Notes: generated by a model from the letters alone, not told the origin. Counted from the stretch's first letter, positions 38,744-48,410 are shown. The stretch: 64,000 nucleotides of DNA from JAKALD01 sp963817785 (GCA_963817785.1 CAWFPL010000008.1:1178001-1242000), one strand, 5' to 3'. Program-made: numbers and translations.

Positions 38744-38941
38744 GACTGGTTCTTCGAGATCCTGGCCAGCCTGCGCCACCATGAAATGATCGCGTCATTG
38801 CCGGTCATTTTGCTCACAGTTCCGGTCGAGCAGAAGGACATTCTCCGCGGACTGACCCTCGGTGCCGACGGCTACATCACCAAGTCCTACAGCAAGAAGA
38901 TTCTGGTTGATACGATTCAGAAAGTGCTTAAGCACGCATAG
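38744..38941 (+). pseudogene. Response-regulator receiver fragment, paralogue of the 35.7-kb gene
   Basis: FEILASLRHHEMIASLPVILLTV and LGADGYITKSYSKKILVDTIQKVL correspond to the last half of a receiver domain, with the conserved Lys in GYITKSY. It parallels the C-terminus of the regulator at 35708-36517 almost residue for residue. The phospho-Asp half is lost where the IS1182 remnant abuts. Confidence 0.75.
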
Positions 38942-38972
38942 CGGGCCACTGAAGACCGTCAGACGAGACGCG

Positions 38973-39407
38973 TCAGCGGCGGTATTCCGTCTTGGACCAG
39001 GCAAGGCGCTCAAGATGGCCCAATTCGACGCCTTCCAATACCGCAATCCAGTCCCCGCCGATTTCGTACGGCGGTTCGATAATGCTGCCGCCACGATCCT
39101 TTATCTCGAGCATGGCGACCGTCACCGCCTGTTCTGTGGGTCCGGTAACAATGATAGTGAGGCCTTCCTGGCGGACCTTGCACGGAGCAGGCGCATGGAG
39201 GGGGTGGCTGCACGCTGCCAGCCACAGGCTACCCAGCTTTGCCGGGTACGACGCCACCTTGGCCCCGTCTTCGTTGACGAGCATATCCAGGGCTTCTCTG
39301 ACGTCCGGTTCCGACGGACCGGAAATCAACAGATGACCGCCAGCATCGTAGACCCGTGCTGTCTTGTATTCGACCACAATCACACCAGACGGCCCGGACG
39401 TCGACAC
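38973..39407 (-). CDS. Hypothetical protein
   Basis: I do not recognise this 144-residue protein. It has a soluble alpha/beta look with two GP(S/T)E turns (ISGPSEPDVREALDML and VTGPTEQAVTVAMLEI), suggesting an internal duplication of a strand-turn-helix unit. It contains two Cys and no membrane segment. Between flanking debris it remains intact and is preceded by 128 bp free of other genes. Confidence 0.55.
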   Translation of the reverse strand: MSTSGPSGVIVVEYKTARVYDAGGHLLISGPSEPDVREALDMLVNEDGAKVASYPAKLGSLWLAACSHPLHAPAPCKVRQEGLTIIVTGPTEQAVTVAMLEIKDRGGSIIEPPYEIGGDWIAVLEGVELGHLERLAWSKTEYRR

Positions 39408-39662
39408 CGAGTAAGGCTCTCAGTTACCCGACAAACCGGTAAGAATGCAGGAATACCTGAACGCAATATAGCTCACTTCGCACGACAAAATCCCCCTTCG
39501 TCCAAGATTAGTCTTGCTGGAACCCGAAGAGTCCTCAGAGCCCGAACCGGCGATGGCGTTGCTGGCACGAGCGCACGGCGCGTAGAAAATCAATTTTACG
39601 GAACGCTGGCCAGAACGCGTCGGTGAAGTAGTACTCGCTGTACGCGCTCTGCCAAATTAGAA

Positions 39663-40709
39663 GGCTCTGTCCTAGATATGGGGTGATACAATGACCGGCA
39701 CGCGTGCTGCGAGGCGAGCCGGTCATGAAAAAGCGGGACTTCGAACGGGTTCTTAGGGAGCTGGCCAAGCTAAGCCCCAACCAGCTGCGGAAGCTCTCGG
39801 CGCGGGTCGATGCCGCGAAGGGTGAGCAGGAGGCTCAGCGGCTGCTTGAACGACGCATAGAGACCATCGCGAAGTGCCCTTGGTGCTCCGGCACCAAGTT
39901 CGTTCGGTGCGGCCACACGGCCGCCGGCAGCCAGCGATACAGGTGCCAGAGCCCAGGCTGCGAAAGGAAGTTCACCAGCCTGACCGGGACCCCGCTGGCG
40001 CGAGCCCGCAGCAAACCCAAGCTCCTGCAGAACGCGGTCTGCATGAAGGAGGGGTTGTCGGTGCGGGAGACGGCCGAGAAATTGGGCGTTAACCGCAACA
40101 CCGCCTTCCGGTTGCGGCACCTGATGATGCCGGAGCTCGAGAAGCACCAACCGTCCGATTTGCAAGGGGTTATCGAGGCGGACGAGATGTTCTTCCGCAA
40201 GTCGTACAAGGGCCAAAAGAAGGGCTTGCCGCGCAAGGCGTATCGGCGCGGGACGCGGGCCGGAAAGCGCGGCATATCGGCCGAGCAAGTCGCCGTCGAG
40301 ACCGCGGTATCCCGCGGCTCCCCGCACAGTTTCATCGAGGTCCTGCCCTCGACACCGAACGCCGGCGACATCACGATGGCGTTGGGTCCGAAGCTGCGGA
40401 CAGACGCAGTGCTCGTCACGGACGCTTCTCAGACCTATCTGACCGTCGGGAAGGCACTAGGCGTCACCGTTCGCCAGATTCCGCGCGGCTCGCACAAGCT
40501 CGGTCCGTACCACGTGCAGAACGTCAACGCTCTGCATAGCCGGATTCGCAACCGCTTGAGCAGGTTCCGAGGCGTCGCCACGAAGTACCTCCCAAGCTAC
40601 CTGGCCTGGTTCCGGTTCTTTGACCGGAAGTCACTCAACATAGACCCGCGGACTCTCTTGCTGGACGCCATTGGCGTGCCCTTCATCACCTCGTAACTAG
40701 GACAGAGCC
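39663..40709. mobile_element. IS1595-family insertion sequence, complete with 8-bp duplication
   Basis: The ends GGCTCTGTCCTAG and CTAGGACAGAGCC are perfect inverted repeats. AATTAGAA occurs on both flanks (39655-39662 and 40710-40717), an exact 8-bp duplication typical of the family. Length is 1047 bp. The exact duplication points to recent insertion. Confidence 0.95.
39725..40696 (+). CDS. IS1595-family transposase
   Basis: This 323-residue ISXO2-like transposase has an N-terminal zinc ribbon (CPWCSGTKFVRCG and CQSPGCERKF), a HTH (LSVRETAEKLGVNRNTAFRLRH) and a DDE-type core (VIEADEMFFRKSYKG, VLVTDASQTYL, then YHVQNVNALHSRIR). The frame is intact and spans nearly the whole element. Confidence 0.9.
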   Translation: MKKRDFERVLRELAKLSPNQLRKLSARVDAAKGEQEAQRLLERRIETIAKCPWCSGTKFVRCGHTAAGSQRYRCQSPGCERKFTSLTGTPLARARSKPKLLQNAVCMKEGLSVRETAEKLGVNRNTAFRLRHLMMPELEKHQPSDLQGVIEADEMFFRKSYKGQKKGLPRKAYRRGTRAGKRGISAEQVAVETAVSRGSPHSFIEVLPSTPNAGDITMALGPKLRTDAVLVTDASQTYLTVGKALGVTVRQIPRGSHKLGPYHVQNVNALHSRIRNRLSRFRGVATKYLPSYLAWFRFFDRKSLNIDPRTLLLDAIGVPFITS

Positions 40710-41540
40710 AATTAGAAAGCCGGAGAGGCGAATCTCACCGCTTGTACGTATGATCATATCTGGATCTGGACTGCAGGCGGTGTACAGATGCTGGCTGATC
40801 GCGGTGGTCGTAATCTGCTCGGTCGCGTCGGCAAGCGAAGAAGCCTTGCGCGCTTCCTCCTCGAGCAGCGCACGTACGGCATCGACTATCTCCTGGCGCC
40901 CGTCGTAGGCGACCGCAATCGTGAGCTTCGTACTACCGTGCCTGGCGGTCGCGTCCCGAGCAGCGTTCACCGCCGCGATGGTCGAGTGCGCAAGCAGGTC
41001 GAGCCTGCCGATCGCGCCGACCCTAACGCACCGATGGTGGATCTGCGGGTCCTTCGCAAGCGACCGTAGCTTGCTTTCCACCGTGGCCAGAATCCCCGAT
41101 ACCTCGGCCGCGAGCCGTCCCAGGCTGTCCGTCGAGAGCACACAAAGGGTGACCCCGCCGTGATCGAGAGGTTCCGCGCACCACTCGAGCACCTCGTCGA
41201 GCTTGCGGGCGCCAAGAGCATAGATCTCTTGCGGATCGGTGAGCCCCTGCTGCAAGCCATGGCGACGATTGCCGTCTAGGATGATTGATGTGCCTGGGCA
41301 TCGGACGGTGTCGAACCTAGCGTTCCAGCCGAAGCGCGCAAAGACGGCAAAAGACTCTGAGCATTGTAAGAGGTGGCCCTCACGCGATGCGCCGACTCGC
41401 TCTGAGCGGTCCGTTGACCCTCTCTAGGGAGCGTTCCCGACCGTAGGGCTCGGGGAATCGGTAGGAAATCGGACGATCGGTTAGATTCGGGGCCACCGGC
41501 GAACCGCATTTGCCGGACCATTTCCGTGCAAGTCCCGGCG

Positions 41541-42887
41541 CTAGAACTGCCGCGTGAAGCCGAGGCCAGCGAATCGTCTTGTATAGGAATACAGAGGAAT
41601 TGTTGAGTTGTTGCGTCCGCAGCTTAACGAAAGCGTTGGTGCAAAGCCTTGAAAATTCCAATCGCGCGCGGTGATCACGAGATCAAATTGCACAAGCTGA
41701 TCTCTACGGTCTGTCCCGAAAAGGGGTGAGGGCTCATCGTAGACGTACTGATTTGCCGAGAGCTGCACTTGCACGTTGAGCCGTGCTGCCAATTCCTTCG
41801 AGTAGCCGAGCGTTCCCTCAACGGCATGGTAGCTATAAGGCGCGTCATGTGCCGAATTGCGTCCCCACGACACGGACGTCCATGCTCCGGATGTGGGGTT
41901 GACCGCGTAGCGCACGGTGGTGCCGGCCCAGTATTGCTCGCCCGTCAGATAAGAATAGTCCGGGAACTCCAATCGCGTCGCGCTCACGTATGAGGTCGAA
42001 AGAACCCGCTCGCCGAACGGACGTGCATTTGTAAATCGCACCATCGCGCCGTGGTCGAGTTCCTTCTGTTGGTAATCGGCCAGGACCGGTCCCGCCTCTG
42101 CTGTCCACAGCGCCTGGCCGACAACCCAACTGCGGCCGAGAGTCAATTCGAGCGTGTCGAAATCGGCATATGAGCCCTTGTAGTCTCGGTGCTCGAGGGC
42201 GCCGCTCACGAAGTTGCGGTCATCCTTCCCAAATGCATAGCGTCCCTGAGCGTCTATGACGGTGCCGAAAGATTTCCTTGCCCGGGCGCCCGGGTTCAGC
42301 ACGAACGTTGTGCCGAGAATATCCACGGTCCGGGCGTCGGTGGCGAAGTTGGGGTTGGAATCTTCCCCGAACCTGGCCGAGAACGTTAGCCACGACGTCC
42401 GACCCCGGATGGCGCGTAGATAAGCGTAGATGTTCCGCCTTGCCTGCTCATCCAATATCTGGCCCAGCGCAATCTCGAAGTGGTAACGGGCGGCGGAATA
42501 GTCACCTGCAGCGAAAAGCGCCCTCGCGAGTGCGAGTCGAACCCGGGTCAGGCCGGGATTCTTGGACAGCATGCGCCGGTATATCGCGATCGCCGTCTGA
42601 TAGTCGCCCTCGGCGAACGCAAGCTGCCCCTCGAGAAAGAGCACTTGTGGATTGTTCGGGTAAGCTTTCTCGAGCCCATCGAGCATCTGTCGGGCCGGCC
42701 CGAATTGTTTGTCCAGGATCCACTTCGCCGCGAGGCCAACCGCCTGGTCGTAGCCGATTGTCATCGACTGGGAAGCCGGTTGCGCGAAGACGCTAAGAGC
42801 GACTCCGAAGCAAACAAGGAGGAGAAGGAGGCGCGGGATGCGGGTGAGCCGACTAACGCAAGAAACATTGACGGCGAGGCCGGGCAC
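41541..42887 (-). CDS. Slam-like outer-membrane protein (TPR + DUF560 barrel)
   Basis: This 448-residue protein has an N-terminal signal peptide (RIPRLLLLLVCFGVALSVFA, then QPASQ) and a periplasmic TPR region about 40-160 (YPNNPQVLFLEGQLAFAEGDYQTAI, split: NNPQVLFLEGQLAFAEGDY). A C-terminal beta-barrel follows from about 165 to the terminal Phe. It matches the surface lipoprotein assembly modulator family, which exports TbpB-like lipoproteins to the cell surface. It lies 21 bp after just such a lipoprotein gene. Start GTG 42887. Confidence 0.82.
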   Translation of the reverse strand: MPGLAVNVSCVSRLTRIPRLLLLLVCFGVALSVFAQPASQSMTIGYDQAVGLAAKWILDKQFGPARQMLDGLEKAYPNNPQVLFLEGQLAFAEGDYQTAIAIYRRMLSKNPGLTRVRLALARALFAAGDYSAARYHFEIALGQILDEQARRNIYAYLRAIRGRTSWLTFSARFGEDSNPNFATDARTVDILGTTFVLNPGARARKSFGTVIDAQGRYAFGKDDRNFVSGALEHRDYKGSYADFDTLELTLGRSWVVGQALWTAEAGPVLADYQQKELDHGAMVRFTNARPFGERVLSTSYVSATRLEFPDYSYLTGEQYWAGTTVRYAVNPTSGAWTSVSWGRNSAHDAPYSYHAVEGTLGYSKELAARLNVQVQLSANQYVYDEPSPLFGTDRRDQLVQFDLVITARDWNFQGFAPTLSLSCGRNNSTIPLYSYTRRFAGLGFTRQF

Positions 42888-42908
42888 TGGAGCGCGGCCG
42901 TACGAGGA

Positions 42909-44042
42909 TCAGTGCTTGAGCGCGAAACTTCCGACCATGGTTTGCGTGTTGGTGGAGTTGCTGACGGCCAAAGAGCCACCCATTTCGGGTGGCGCGTACG
43001 GTACCGTGAACGCAGGCGCCCCGTAAAAAGCGCCCTTGATTTGCCCGGTCACCCCCATGCCAAATGCATTAGTCAGCGTACCCGCCCCTCCTGCGAACGA
43101 ATTGGACGTGGTAGTCCGGCTAATCGTCATCGATGCGCTTGAAAGGTTGAGATTAAGCTCAGGCTGCGGAGGCCCCAACCCGCCGCCTGACAGTTCCTTG
43201 GATATATTGGTACTCGAGGTTGAGAACGTAACGGCTCCGGCACCACTGAAGTCGACTTGGGCGTGAGCATTCGCTCCGACTACGTACGTCCCCACCGTCG
43301 GGAATGGGCTCGATGTCACGTAACGACCGAGGAAGTAGCCGTTGTAGGCAGCCGTTCCGGTTGTCGGAAGATCTACGCCTCTCGTCACAATACCCCCGGA
43401 GAATGCGCCTCCGACCTCTGGCCAAGTTGCAGATCCGACGGTCGTCAGCTTAGTCCACATTCCCAGTGTCGAGTAGTTCAAAGGAAAGCTCGGCGAGCTC
43501 GGGTCCAGGTACGTAAAGGTGACAGTTCCGGCCGAGCCACCACCGACCACCTGGGTAGCCGGCTCCTGCGCGGTCTTGAGGCAACCGGTACAGCCCACAG
43601 AGTCGAGTGGACTGTTTACGAGCAGCGAGCCGGCTGCGGAATCAAAGGTAACGACAAAAGCGGGTTCAGTTCCACCCGAAGGCAATAAAATATCTGAGAC
43701 GGTGATCGCAATTTTTCCAGCTGACGCCGAAGCGCCGAGAACTGTAGGCAGAACGGAATCGAGCTGGGGCGTCGCTGCATTTGTATTCAGCGCATACGGG
43801 GACATGAAGCCGCTGACTGCGTCGCCGGATGTAGCGGTCGCGAGCGAAGGCGGGTACGTATACGCCACCAGCGTCATGGTGCTCGCGGGCCCTCCGCCGC
43901 CGCCGCCCCCTCCGCACCCGGCAAGCGCAAGCAGGCCCGAAAGCGCCACTGGGATGAGAGCGCTGCGCCGCTCGCAAACACACTTCCTACTCGGGATCAA
44001 TAGGTTGTCCCTTCTCGGCCACGCCGTTGAGAATGTTTGCAT
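42909..44042 (-). CDS. TbpB-like surface lipoprotein, putative Slam substrate
   Basis: This 377-residue lipoprotein has hydrophobic IPVALSGLLALAGC with lipobox LAGC, followed by a seven- or eight-glycine tether. The rest is beta-rich. The C-terminal region has the handle-barrel signature of transferrin-binding-protein-like folds: GMGVTGQIKGAFYGAPAFTV followed by PPEMGGSLAV. Two Cys occur in GCTGCLK. The ATG at 44042 is 6 bp from AGGA; 44048 is an alternative. It is paired with the Slam gene, so outer-leaflet display is likely. The ligand is unknown. Confidence 0.78.
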   Translation of the reverse strand: MQTFSTAWPRRDNLLIPSRKCVCERRSALIPVALSGLLALAGCGGGGGGGGPASTMTLVAYTYPPSLATATSGDAVSGFMSPYALNTNAATPQLDSVLPTVLGASASAGKIAITVSDILLPSGGTEPAFVVTFDSAAGSLLVNSPLDSVGCTGCLKTAQEPATQVVGGGSAGTVTFTYLDPSSPSFPLNYSTLGMWTKLTTVGSATWPEVGGAFSGGIVTRGVDLPTTGTAAYNGYFLGRYVTSSPFPTVGTYVVGANAHAQVDFSGAGAVTFSTSSTNISKELSGGGLGPPQPELNLNLSSASMTISRTTTSNSFAGGAGTLTNAFGMGVTGQIKGAFYGAPAFTVPYAPPEMGGSLAVSNSTNTQTMVGSFALKH

Positions 44043-44660
44043 ACTCATTCCTAAAAACGTCGCCGAAGTTGAACCGATCTTCCGCGGTGGAAAGCAGTCA
44101 CCTTGCACGGCGACTGATACCAGACGGGAACCTCCGTCAGCTGCCACTCAGCGTCTTCTCGCGGACTGTCGCGGCGCTATTTTCGCCCGTGTTGAACCTA
44201 GTTCCTTGTCAGGAAGAAGTAGCTCTCAAGTAATAAAATCGCTAACTCTTTGTTATTTCACGAACACCGTTCCTGCGACTAAGCGGGATTGGGATGCTCA
44301 GTAAGAATGCCTGTGGCAAAAATTAAACCGATCGACTAATATTTAACATCAAAATGGCACATTTCCAAGATTCGAGAAATAGCCCATTCGAACTAACATA
44401 GACAATTGATCGTAGCACATGCAAGTTACACCACAAGTCGCTCGCAGCCTCAGTTCTGCACAGAACCTGCACCGCGTAACGGGATCCGGCCGATGCCGTG
44501 GTATTCGCGGGAAGTCTGGCGCACGTAATGAATCGGCACGCTCAATAGCCACGAGTGCCCACTTTCGCCCCGTTTGGGGAGCCAAAGAATGAAATAGTTG
44601 CCGCGACGTGATCCCTGTTTCAGTAGCAATTTGATTTAGAGCCCATCGCTGCAAACTGTA
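44043..44660. other. AT-richer gap upstream of the lipoprotein gene
   Basis: About 600 bp, visibly lower in GC than the island average around 44.2-44.45 kb. It probably holds the lipoprotein-slam promoter. No credible gene, Fur box or RNA was identified. Confidence 0.5.
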
Positions 44661-44673
44661 CTCGATTCCTTTG

Positions 44674-44702
44674 CGCCTGAGTTCGCGAGCGAACTCAGGC
44701 GC
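44674..44702. repeat. 13-bp perfect palindrome at the end of the IS3 remnant
   Basis: GCGCCTGAGTTCG and CGAACTCAGGCGC flank a 3-bp centre. It sits at the 3' edge of the orfB fragment. It could be a bidirectional terminator or an IS-end structure. Confidence 0.6.
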
Positions 44703-45395
44703 GCCGCATCAACCACCGGCGGCCCCCCAGCTCCTTCTTCGGCCGCTGCGCGTTGTAGTCGCGTCGCCACTCCTCGATGACGGTTCGCGCATGCGCCAGG
44801 CTCGTGAACCAGTGCTCGTTCAGGCATTCGTCGCGCAGCCGTCCGTTGAAGGATCCGACGTAGGCGTTCTGGTTCGGCTTGCCTGGTTCGATGAAGCGCA
44901 AGGCCACCTTGTTCTCGTGCGCCCAGATCGCCATCGCGCGCCCGCAGAACTCCTTGCCATAGTACATGCAGAATGCCAGCCATCGTTGGCGACGGCATCC
45001 TTTGGTTTGTCCATTGACCGAAGGAGGACACCAAGATGGCTGACCCTGCAAATGCTACCGCGCCGATCAACTGGGTGGCGATCGACATCGCCCGCTACTG
45101 GAACGTGGTTCGGTCCCATCGCGGGCAGCGGCCGCGGCCGGCTTGTCGCCACACCGCGGCGAGGCAGCTGCAGCCCCGCCAGACCCCGCAGGCGATGCGC
45201 CCGGTGCCGGCTCACTGGCCCGTGGCCCTCTCGTCTCAGGAACACGCGAATCCTCCTATAGCCGTAGCGCGGATACTGCGCAGCCAGCCGCCGCATGGCC
45301 TCCAGGGTCGGCCGATCGCGCTCGGCGCGCACCGAGCGGCAGGTCAAACCCGAGCGGGCGATCTCGATCAGCTCGCAGGCGCGCCGCGTCGACAC
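44695..45395 (-). pseudogene. IS3-family (IS407-like) orfB remnant split by an IS110 fragment
   Basis: The N-terminal part (45395-45108) encodes RRACELIEIARSGLTCR and YPRYGYRRIRVFLRREG. The C-terminal part (44959-44695) encodes GKEFCGRAMAIWAHENKVAL, PGKPNQNAYVGSFNGRLRDE and EEWRRDYNAQRPKKELGG, an rve integrase core end. Between them lies a 148-bp IS110 piece in the opposite orientation, and the middle of orfB is deleted. There is no orfA upstream. Confidence 0.8.
44960..45107 (+). mobile_element. IS110-family left-end fragment, copy A
   Basis: It contains the element's end, a strong ribosome-binding site and the first 24 codons of an IS110-type transposase (MADPANATAPINWVAIDIAR), then stops abruptly at 45107. 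The same sequence occurs inverted at 62481-62936. The outer terminus abuts codon GGC of an orfB GKEF motif. Confidence 0.75.
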
Positions 45396-45885
45396 TTGTC
45401 AAGCGACACCCAGTTTTACGAGTTAAGGCGACATCTACCTTTACCAAGCCGCGGTTGGATGAACTGGTCATGGTCAGGCTTTTTGGCTGCTGAGTGCTTG
45501 CTCGAAGTCGCGCTCGTACAAACGTTCGGCAATCGCTTACGCAGGTTCACGCCTGCGGGCGACCCACCAGCGCATTCGCCATTGGGCTGATGCCTTGCCG
45601 AGCTACTTGAGTGGCGCGTACCAGTGTGCTCTGGGTCGATGCGTTCGCCTCAACAAGGGCCCGCCCATGCACCGCCCTGTCCGACGGAGTCAACCAGGGA
45701 GCAAACAAGGTGCATTGGATCGGACAGACCGTCGTGATCGGGCGAGCAGCTCCTCCCGGCCTTCAATTCGCTTACTGGAAGCCTCCATGCATCCGATCGT
45801 GCGCACCGGCTTTCGCCATACGTTCCGGTGATTTTCTAGGAGCGAAGGTGCGACGCCGAAACCAGCGCGCCGCTGGGCGATCGCC
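45396..45885. other. Gap without recognised genes
   Basis: About 490 bp between the IS3 remnant and the stop of the GGDEF-EAL gene. Open frames present have no recognisable domain. It may be residual IS DNA. Confidence 0.45.
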
Positions 45886-48060
45886 TCACCTTCGCTTCTG
45901 GAAGGCGATCAGGTAATCGCGCACCTCTGGGCCCGGCAACGGGCGGCTGAACAAGTACCCTTGCATGAGGTCGCACCCTAGTTCCTGCAGCGCTTTGAGG
46001 TGTTCAGTGCGCTCGACGCCCTCTGCGACGATACCCAAATTGAGGCCGCGGGCGATGCCGATCATCGCAGCGACAATAGAAGCGTTGGAGTCACGTAGAC
46101 CCAGGTCTCGGACAAAGGATTGGTCGATCTTTATGGTGCTGATCGGCAAGGTTTGCAGATACCCCAACGACGAATACCGGGTACCGAAGTCATCGATCGC
46201 GATGTGTACGCCCTCGCCCCGAAGACGGGATGCTCTTTTGGAAACAGCATCCATGTCCTCAATCAGCACATTCTCGGTAATCTCCAATTCCAGCGAGCCC
46301 GACGGAAGCCCGTATTTCCCCGTTGCGTGTACGACGCGTTCCACAAGATCCGTGCGATCAAAGTCCCTCGGAGAGAGATTCACCGAAACCCCTAACCCGG
46401 TCGATCCCTGTGAATGCCAACCCGCCAAGTGCGCGCAAGCCGAGTCCAGTACAAATTCCCCGAGCTCACGAATCTGACCGGACTCCTCTGCGATACCAAT
46501 AAACCTGGTCGGCGACAGCAGCCCATATGAGGGATGGCGCCACCGCACGAGCGCCTCTAGTCGTTCGACGACCCGGGTCCTCACATTGTGAATCGGTTGG
46601 AAGTAGAGCTCGAACTCATGGCGCTGGACGGCGCCGCGCAAATCCTTTTCGATCTGCAGCTTCTCGATATGACGCGTGCTGAGCTCGGGCGAGAAAAATG
46701 CGCAGCCGTTCTTGCCCTTCTTCTTTGCCTGGTACATGGCAAGGTCAGCGTTGCGAATGAGGTCATCCTCATTTGCGCCGTCCCCGGGATAAACGGAGAT
46801 TCCAATGCTGACCGAGGAGTGAACTGCATCCGTCCCCAGAGTGAACGGTTCAATGAGCTCATGCAGGATTTTTCTCGCGGCCACCTCCGCGTCCTGGTGC
46901 TTATCCAGGTCGGAAATGAGCGCCACAAATTCGTCCCCACCGATGCGCGAGATCGTGTCGGCTCCGCGCAAGCACTTTCGCAGCCGCGACGCGGTCTGCT
47001 GGAGCAGCAGATCGCCCGCCAAATGACCATAGGTATCGTTGACGACCTTAAAACGGTCTAAATCAATAAAAAGAATCGCCAGCGACTTCCTGCGCCGTCG
47101 TGTCTCCGCAATCGCCTGTCCTAACCGATCGCGGAACAACGTGCGATTTGGAAGTCCGGTCAACCCGTCGTGAAATGCATGGAACGCGATGATTTGTTCG
47201 GCTCGCACGCGGGTAGAGACGTCGCGGGCGACGCAATAGGTACCCAATAGCAGGCCCCCAAGGGATGGGTCGGCACCACCGCCGTAGATCCCAACTGAGC
47301 TTACCGCGACCGTCGCCGCTTCTCCCTCCGAGCCGAGGTCCACCACGGCGGTTTTGGCTTTCAGCCTGACCTCGACGTTCCGCGATGCACGCTCTCCGGT
47401 ACGACGCTCACGAAAGATCCATGTGACACGGGGCAAGTCCTCCTCGTGGACGATGGCTGAATAGTGCATTCCCGCGAGCTCATCCTTAGAGAATCCAAGC
47501 AGCGTGACGAGGCGATCATTGGCGAAACGAAAGCGTCCTTGCGGGTCCAACGCGAAAATCAGATCCGGAGAATTGTCGACAAAATAGCGGTGCAACCGTT
47601 CCGAGTGCTCCAAGCGTGTGCGCATGATGGAGTTTTCCCACTCCAATCGCCTCGCCGCCAGCGCATTCTCGACGCTGCGGATCAGCGCCGCCGGTTCGAA
47701 CGGCTTGCGGACATATTCATGCGCCCCAGCCTTGAGCGAAGCGATGGCAGAGTCGATGCGATCGTCACCGCTGACAACGATCACCGTGGCCGGAGACTGA
47801 GCATTGCTGTTTAACCGCATGATCTCGAAGCCGCTCGCGTCTGGCAGGTTAAGATCAAGCAGCACCAGATCGACAGGTTCCTTTTGCATGCTCTCGATCG
47901 CCTGAGCTGCAGAGCCGCATTCCGTGACCCGCCACAGGGGGCTGCTCACGAGGGCTACGACGGCGTGACGCACCATAGGATCGTCGTCGACGACGAGCAC
48001 GTGAAACCGTCCGGGCGGCTCGGGAAGCTGCTGACCGCCTTCTAGCAGATTTGCCGTCAT
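45886..48060 (-). CDS. REC-PAS-GGDEF-EAL c-di-GMP signalling protein
   Basis: This 724-residue cytosolic protein has a receiver at about 20-135 (HVLVVDDDPMVRHAVV, phospho-Asp in VLLDLNLPDASG, Lys in YVRKPFEP) and PAS at about 155-290 (VDNSPDLIFALDPQGRFRF). GGDEF lies at about 305-465, with the intact catalytic motif RIGGDEFVAL, and EAL at about 480-720 with RLEALVRWRHP, IDDFGTRYSSLGYL and IKIDQSFVRDL. Both synthase and phosphodiesterase motifs appear intact. A truncated histidine kinase lies directly upstream in the same direction and was probably its cognate partner. Confidence 0.9.
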   Translation of the reverse strand: MTANLLEGGQQLPEPPGRFHVLVVDDDPMVRHAVVALVSSPLWRVTECGSAAQAIESMQKEPVDLVLLDLNLPDASGFEIMRLNSNAQSPATVIVVSGDDRIDSAIASLKAGAHEYVRKPFEPAALIRSVENALAARRLEWENSIMRTRLEHSERLHRYFVDNSPDLIFALDPQGRFRFANDRLVTLLGFSKDELAGMHYSAIVHEEDLPRVTWIFRERRTGERASRNVEVRLKAKTAVVDLGSEGEAATVAVSSVGIYGGGADPSLGGLLLGTYCVARDVSTRVRAEQIIAFHAFHDGLTGLPNRTLFRDRLGQAIAETRRRRKSLAILFIDLDRFKVVNDTYGHLAGDLLLQQTASRLRKCLRGADTISRIGGDEFVALISDLDKHQDAEVAARKILHELIEPFTLGTDAVHSSVSIGISVYPGDGANEDDLIRNADLAMYQAKKKGKNGCAFFSPELSTRHIEKLQIEKDLRGAVQRHEFELYFQPIHNVRTRVVERLEALVRWRHPSYGLLSPTRFIGIAEESGQIRELGEFVLDSACAHLAGWHSQGSTGLGVSVNLSPRDFDRTDLVERVVHATGKYGLPSGSLELEITENVLIEDMDAVSKRASRLRGEGVHIAIDDFGTRYSSLGYLQTLPISTIKIDQSFVRDLGLRDSNASIVAAMIGIARGLNLGIVAEGVERTEHLKALQELGCDLMQGYLFSRPLPGPEVRDYLIAFQKRR

Positions 48061-48091
48061 AGGTGCTACACGGGTTTGCGCCACATGCGGT

Positions 48092-48410
48092 CTAATGGAG
48101 GGCGGACCCCGGTTCTGTTGCGAGCCTGCGTGGGAGGAGGATTGCAAAATTCGTTCCGCTCTTGAGTTGACTGCGGCAAACGAGATGCCCTTCCATCGCC
48201 TTAACGATAACCAACGACGTTGCAAGGCCAAATCCTCTGTCGGACTTTCCGATGGGACCTACGGTTGCGGCGAAGAGCGCAGAGATCTTGGCGGGATCCA
48301 TCCCGGGCCCATTATCAGCCACGGATATCTGTAGCATCATCTGCCCTTCGTAATTTATGTGATCTGAAGTACTAACGAGCACCTGACCGCCGCCAGAGAT
48401 CGCCTCGGAG
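48092..48410 (-). pseudogene. Histidine kinase C-terminal fragment (HATPase)
   Basis: NASEAISGGGQVLVSTSD (N-box tail), ISVADNGPGMDP, SDRGFGLATSLVIVKAMEGHL and GTNFAILLPRR form the end of an HATPase_c domain. The sensor, HisKA and most of the N-box are missing where an IS3 remnant begins. The stop lies 31 bp before the GGDEF-EAL start, so the two formed a kinase-regulator operon. Confidence 0.8.

Larger units (their letters stand above)
39535..41301 (-). pseudogene. uppS: Polyprenyl diphosphate synthase (cis-prenyltransferase, UppS-like), disrupted by IS1595
   Basis: ILDGNRRHG (diphosphate-binding motif), RTSGEIRLSGFLI and WQSAYSEYYFTDAFWPAFRKID are the cis-prenyltransferase signatures. The gene is split between FLI and WQSAY by the element at 39663-40709. 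Deleting it plus one 8-bp duplication rejoins SGFLIWQSAY perfectly. A separate 1-nt frameshift near 41285 separates the MPRHI start from ILDGN. The repaired length would be about 237 residues. This is an accessory paralogue; the essential uppS should be elsewhere. Confidence 0.88.
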
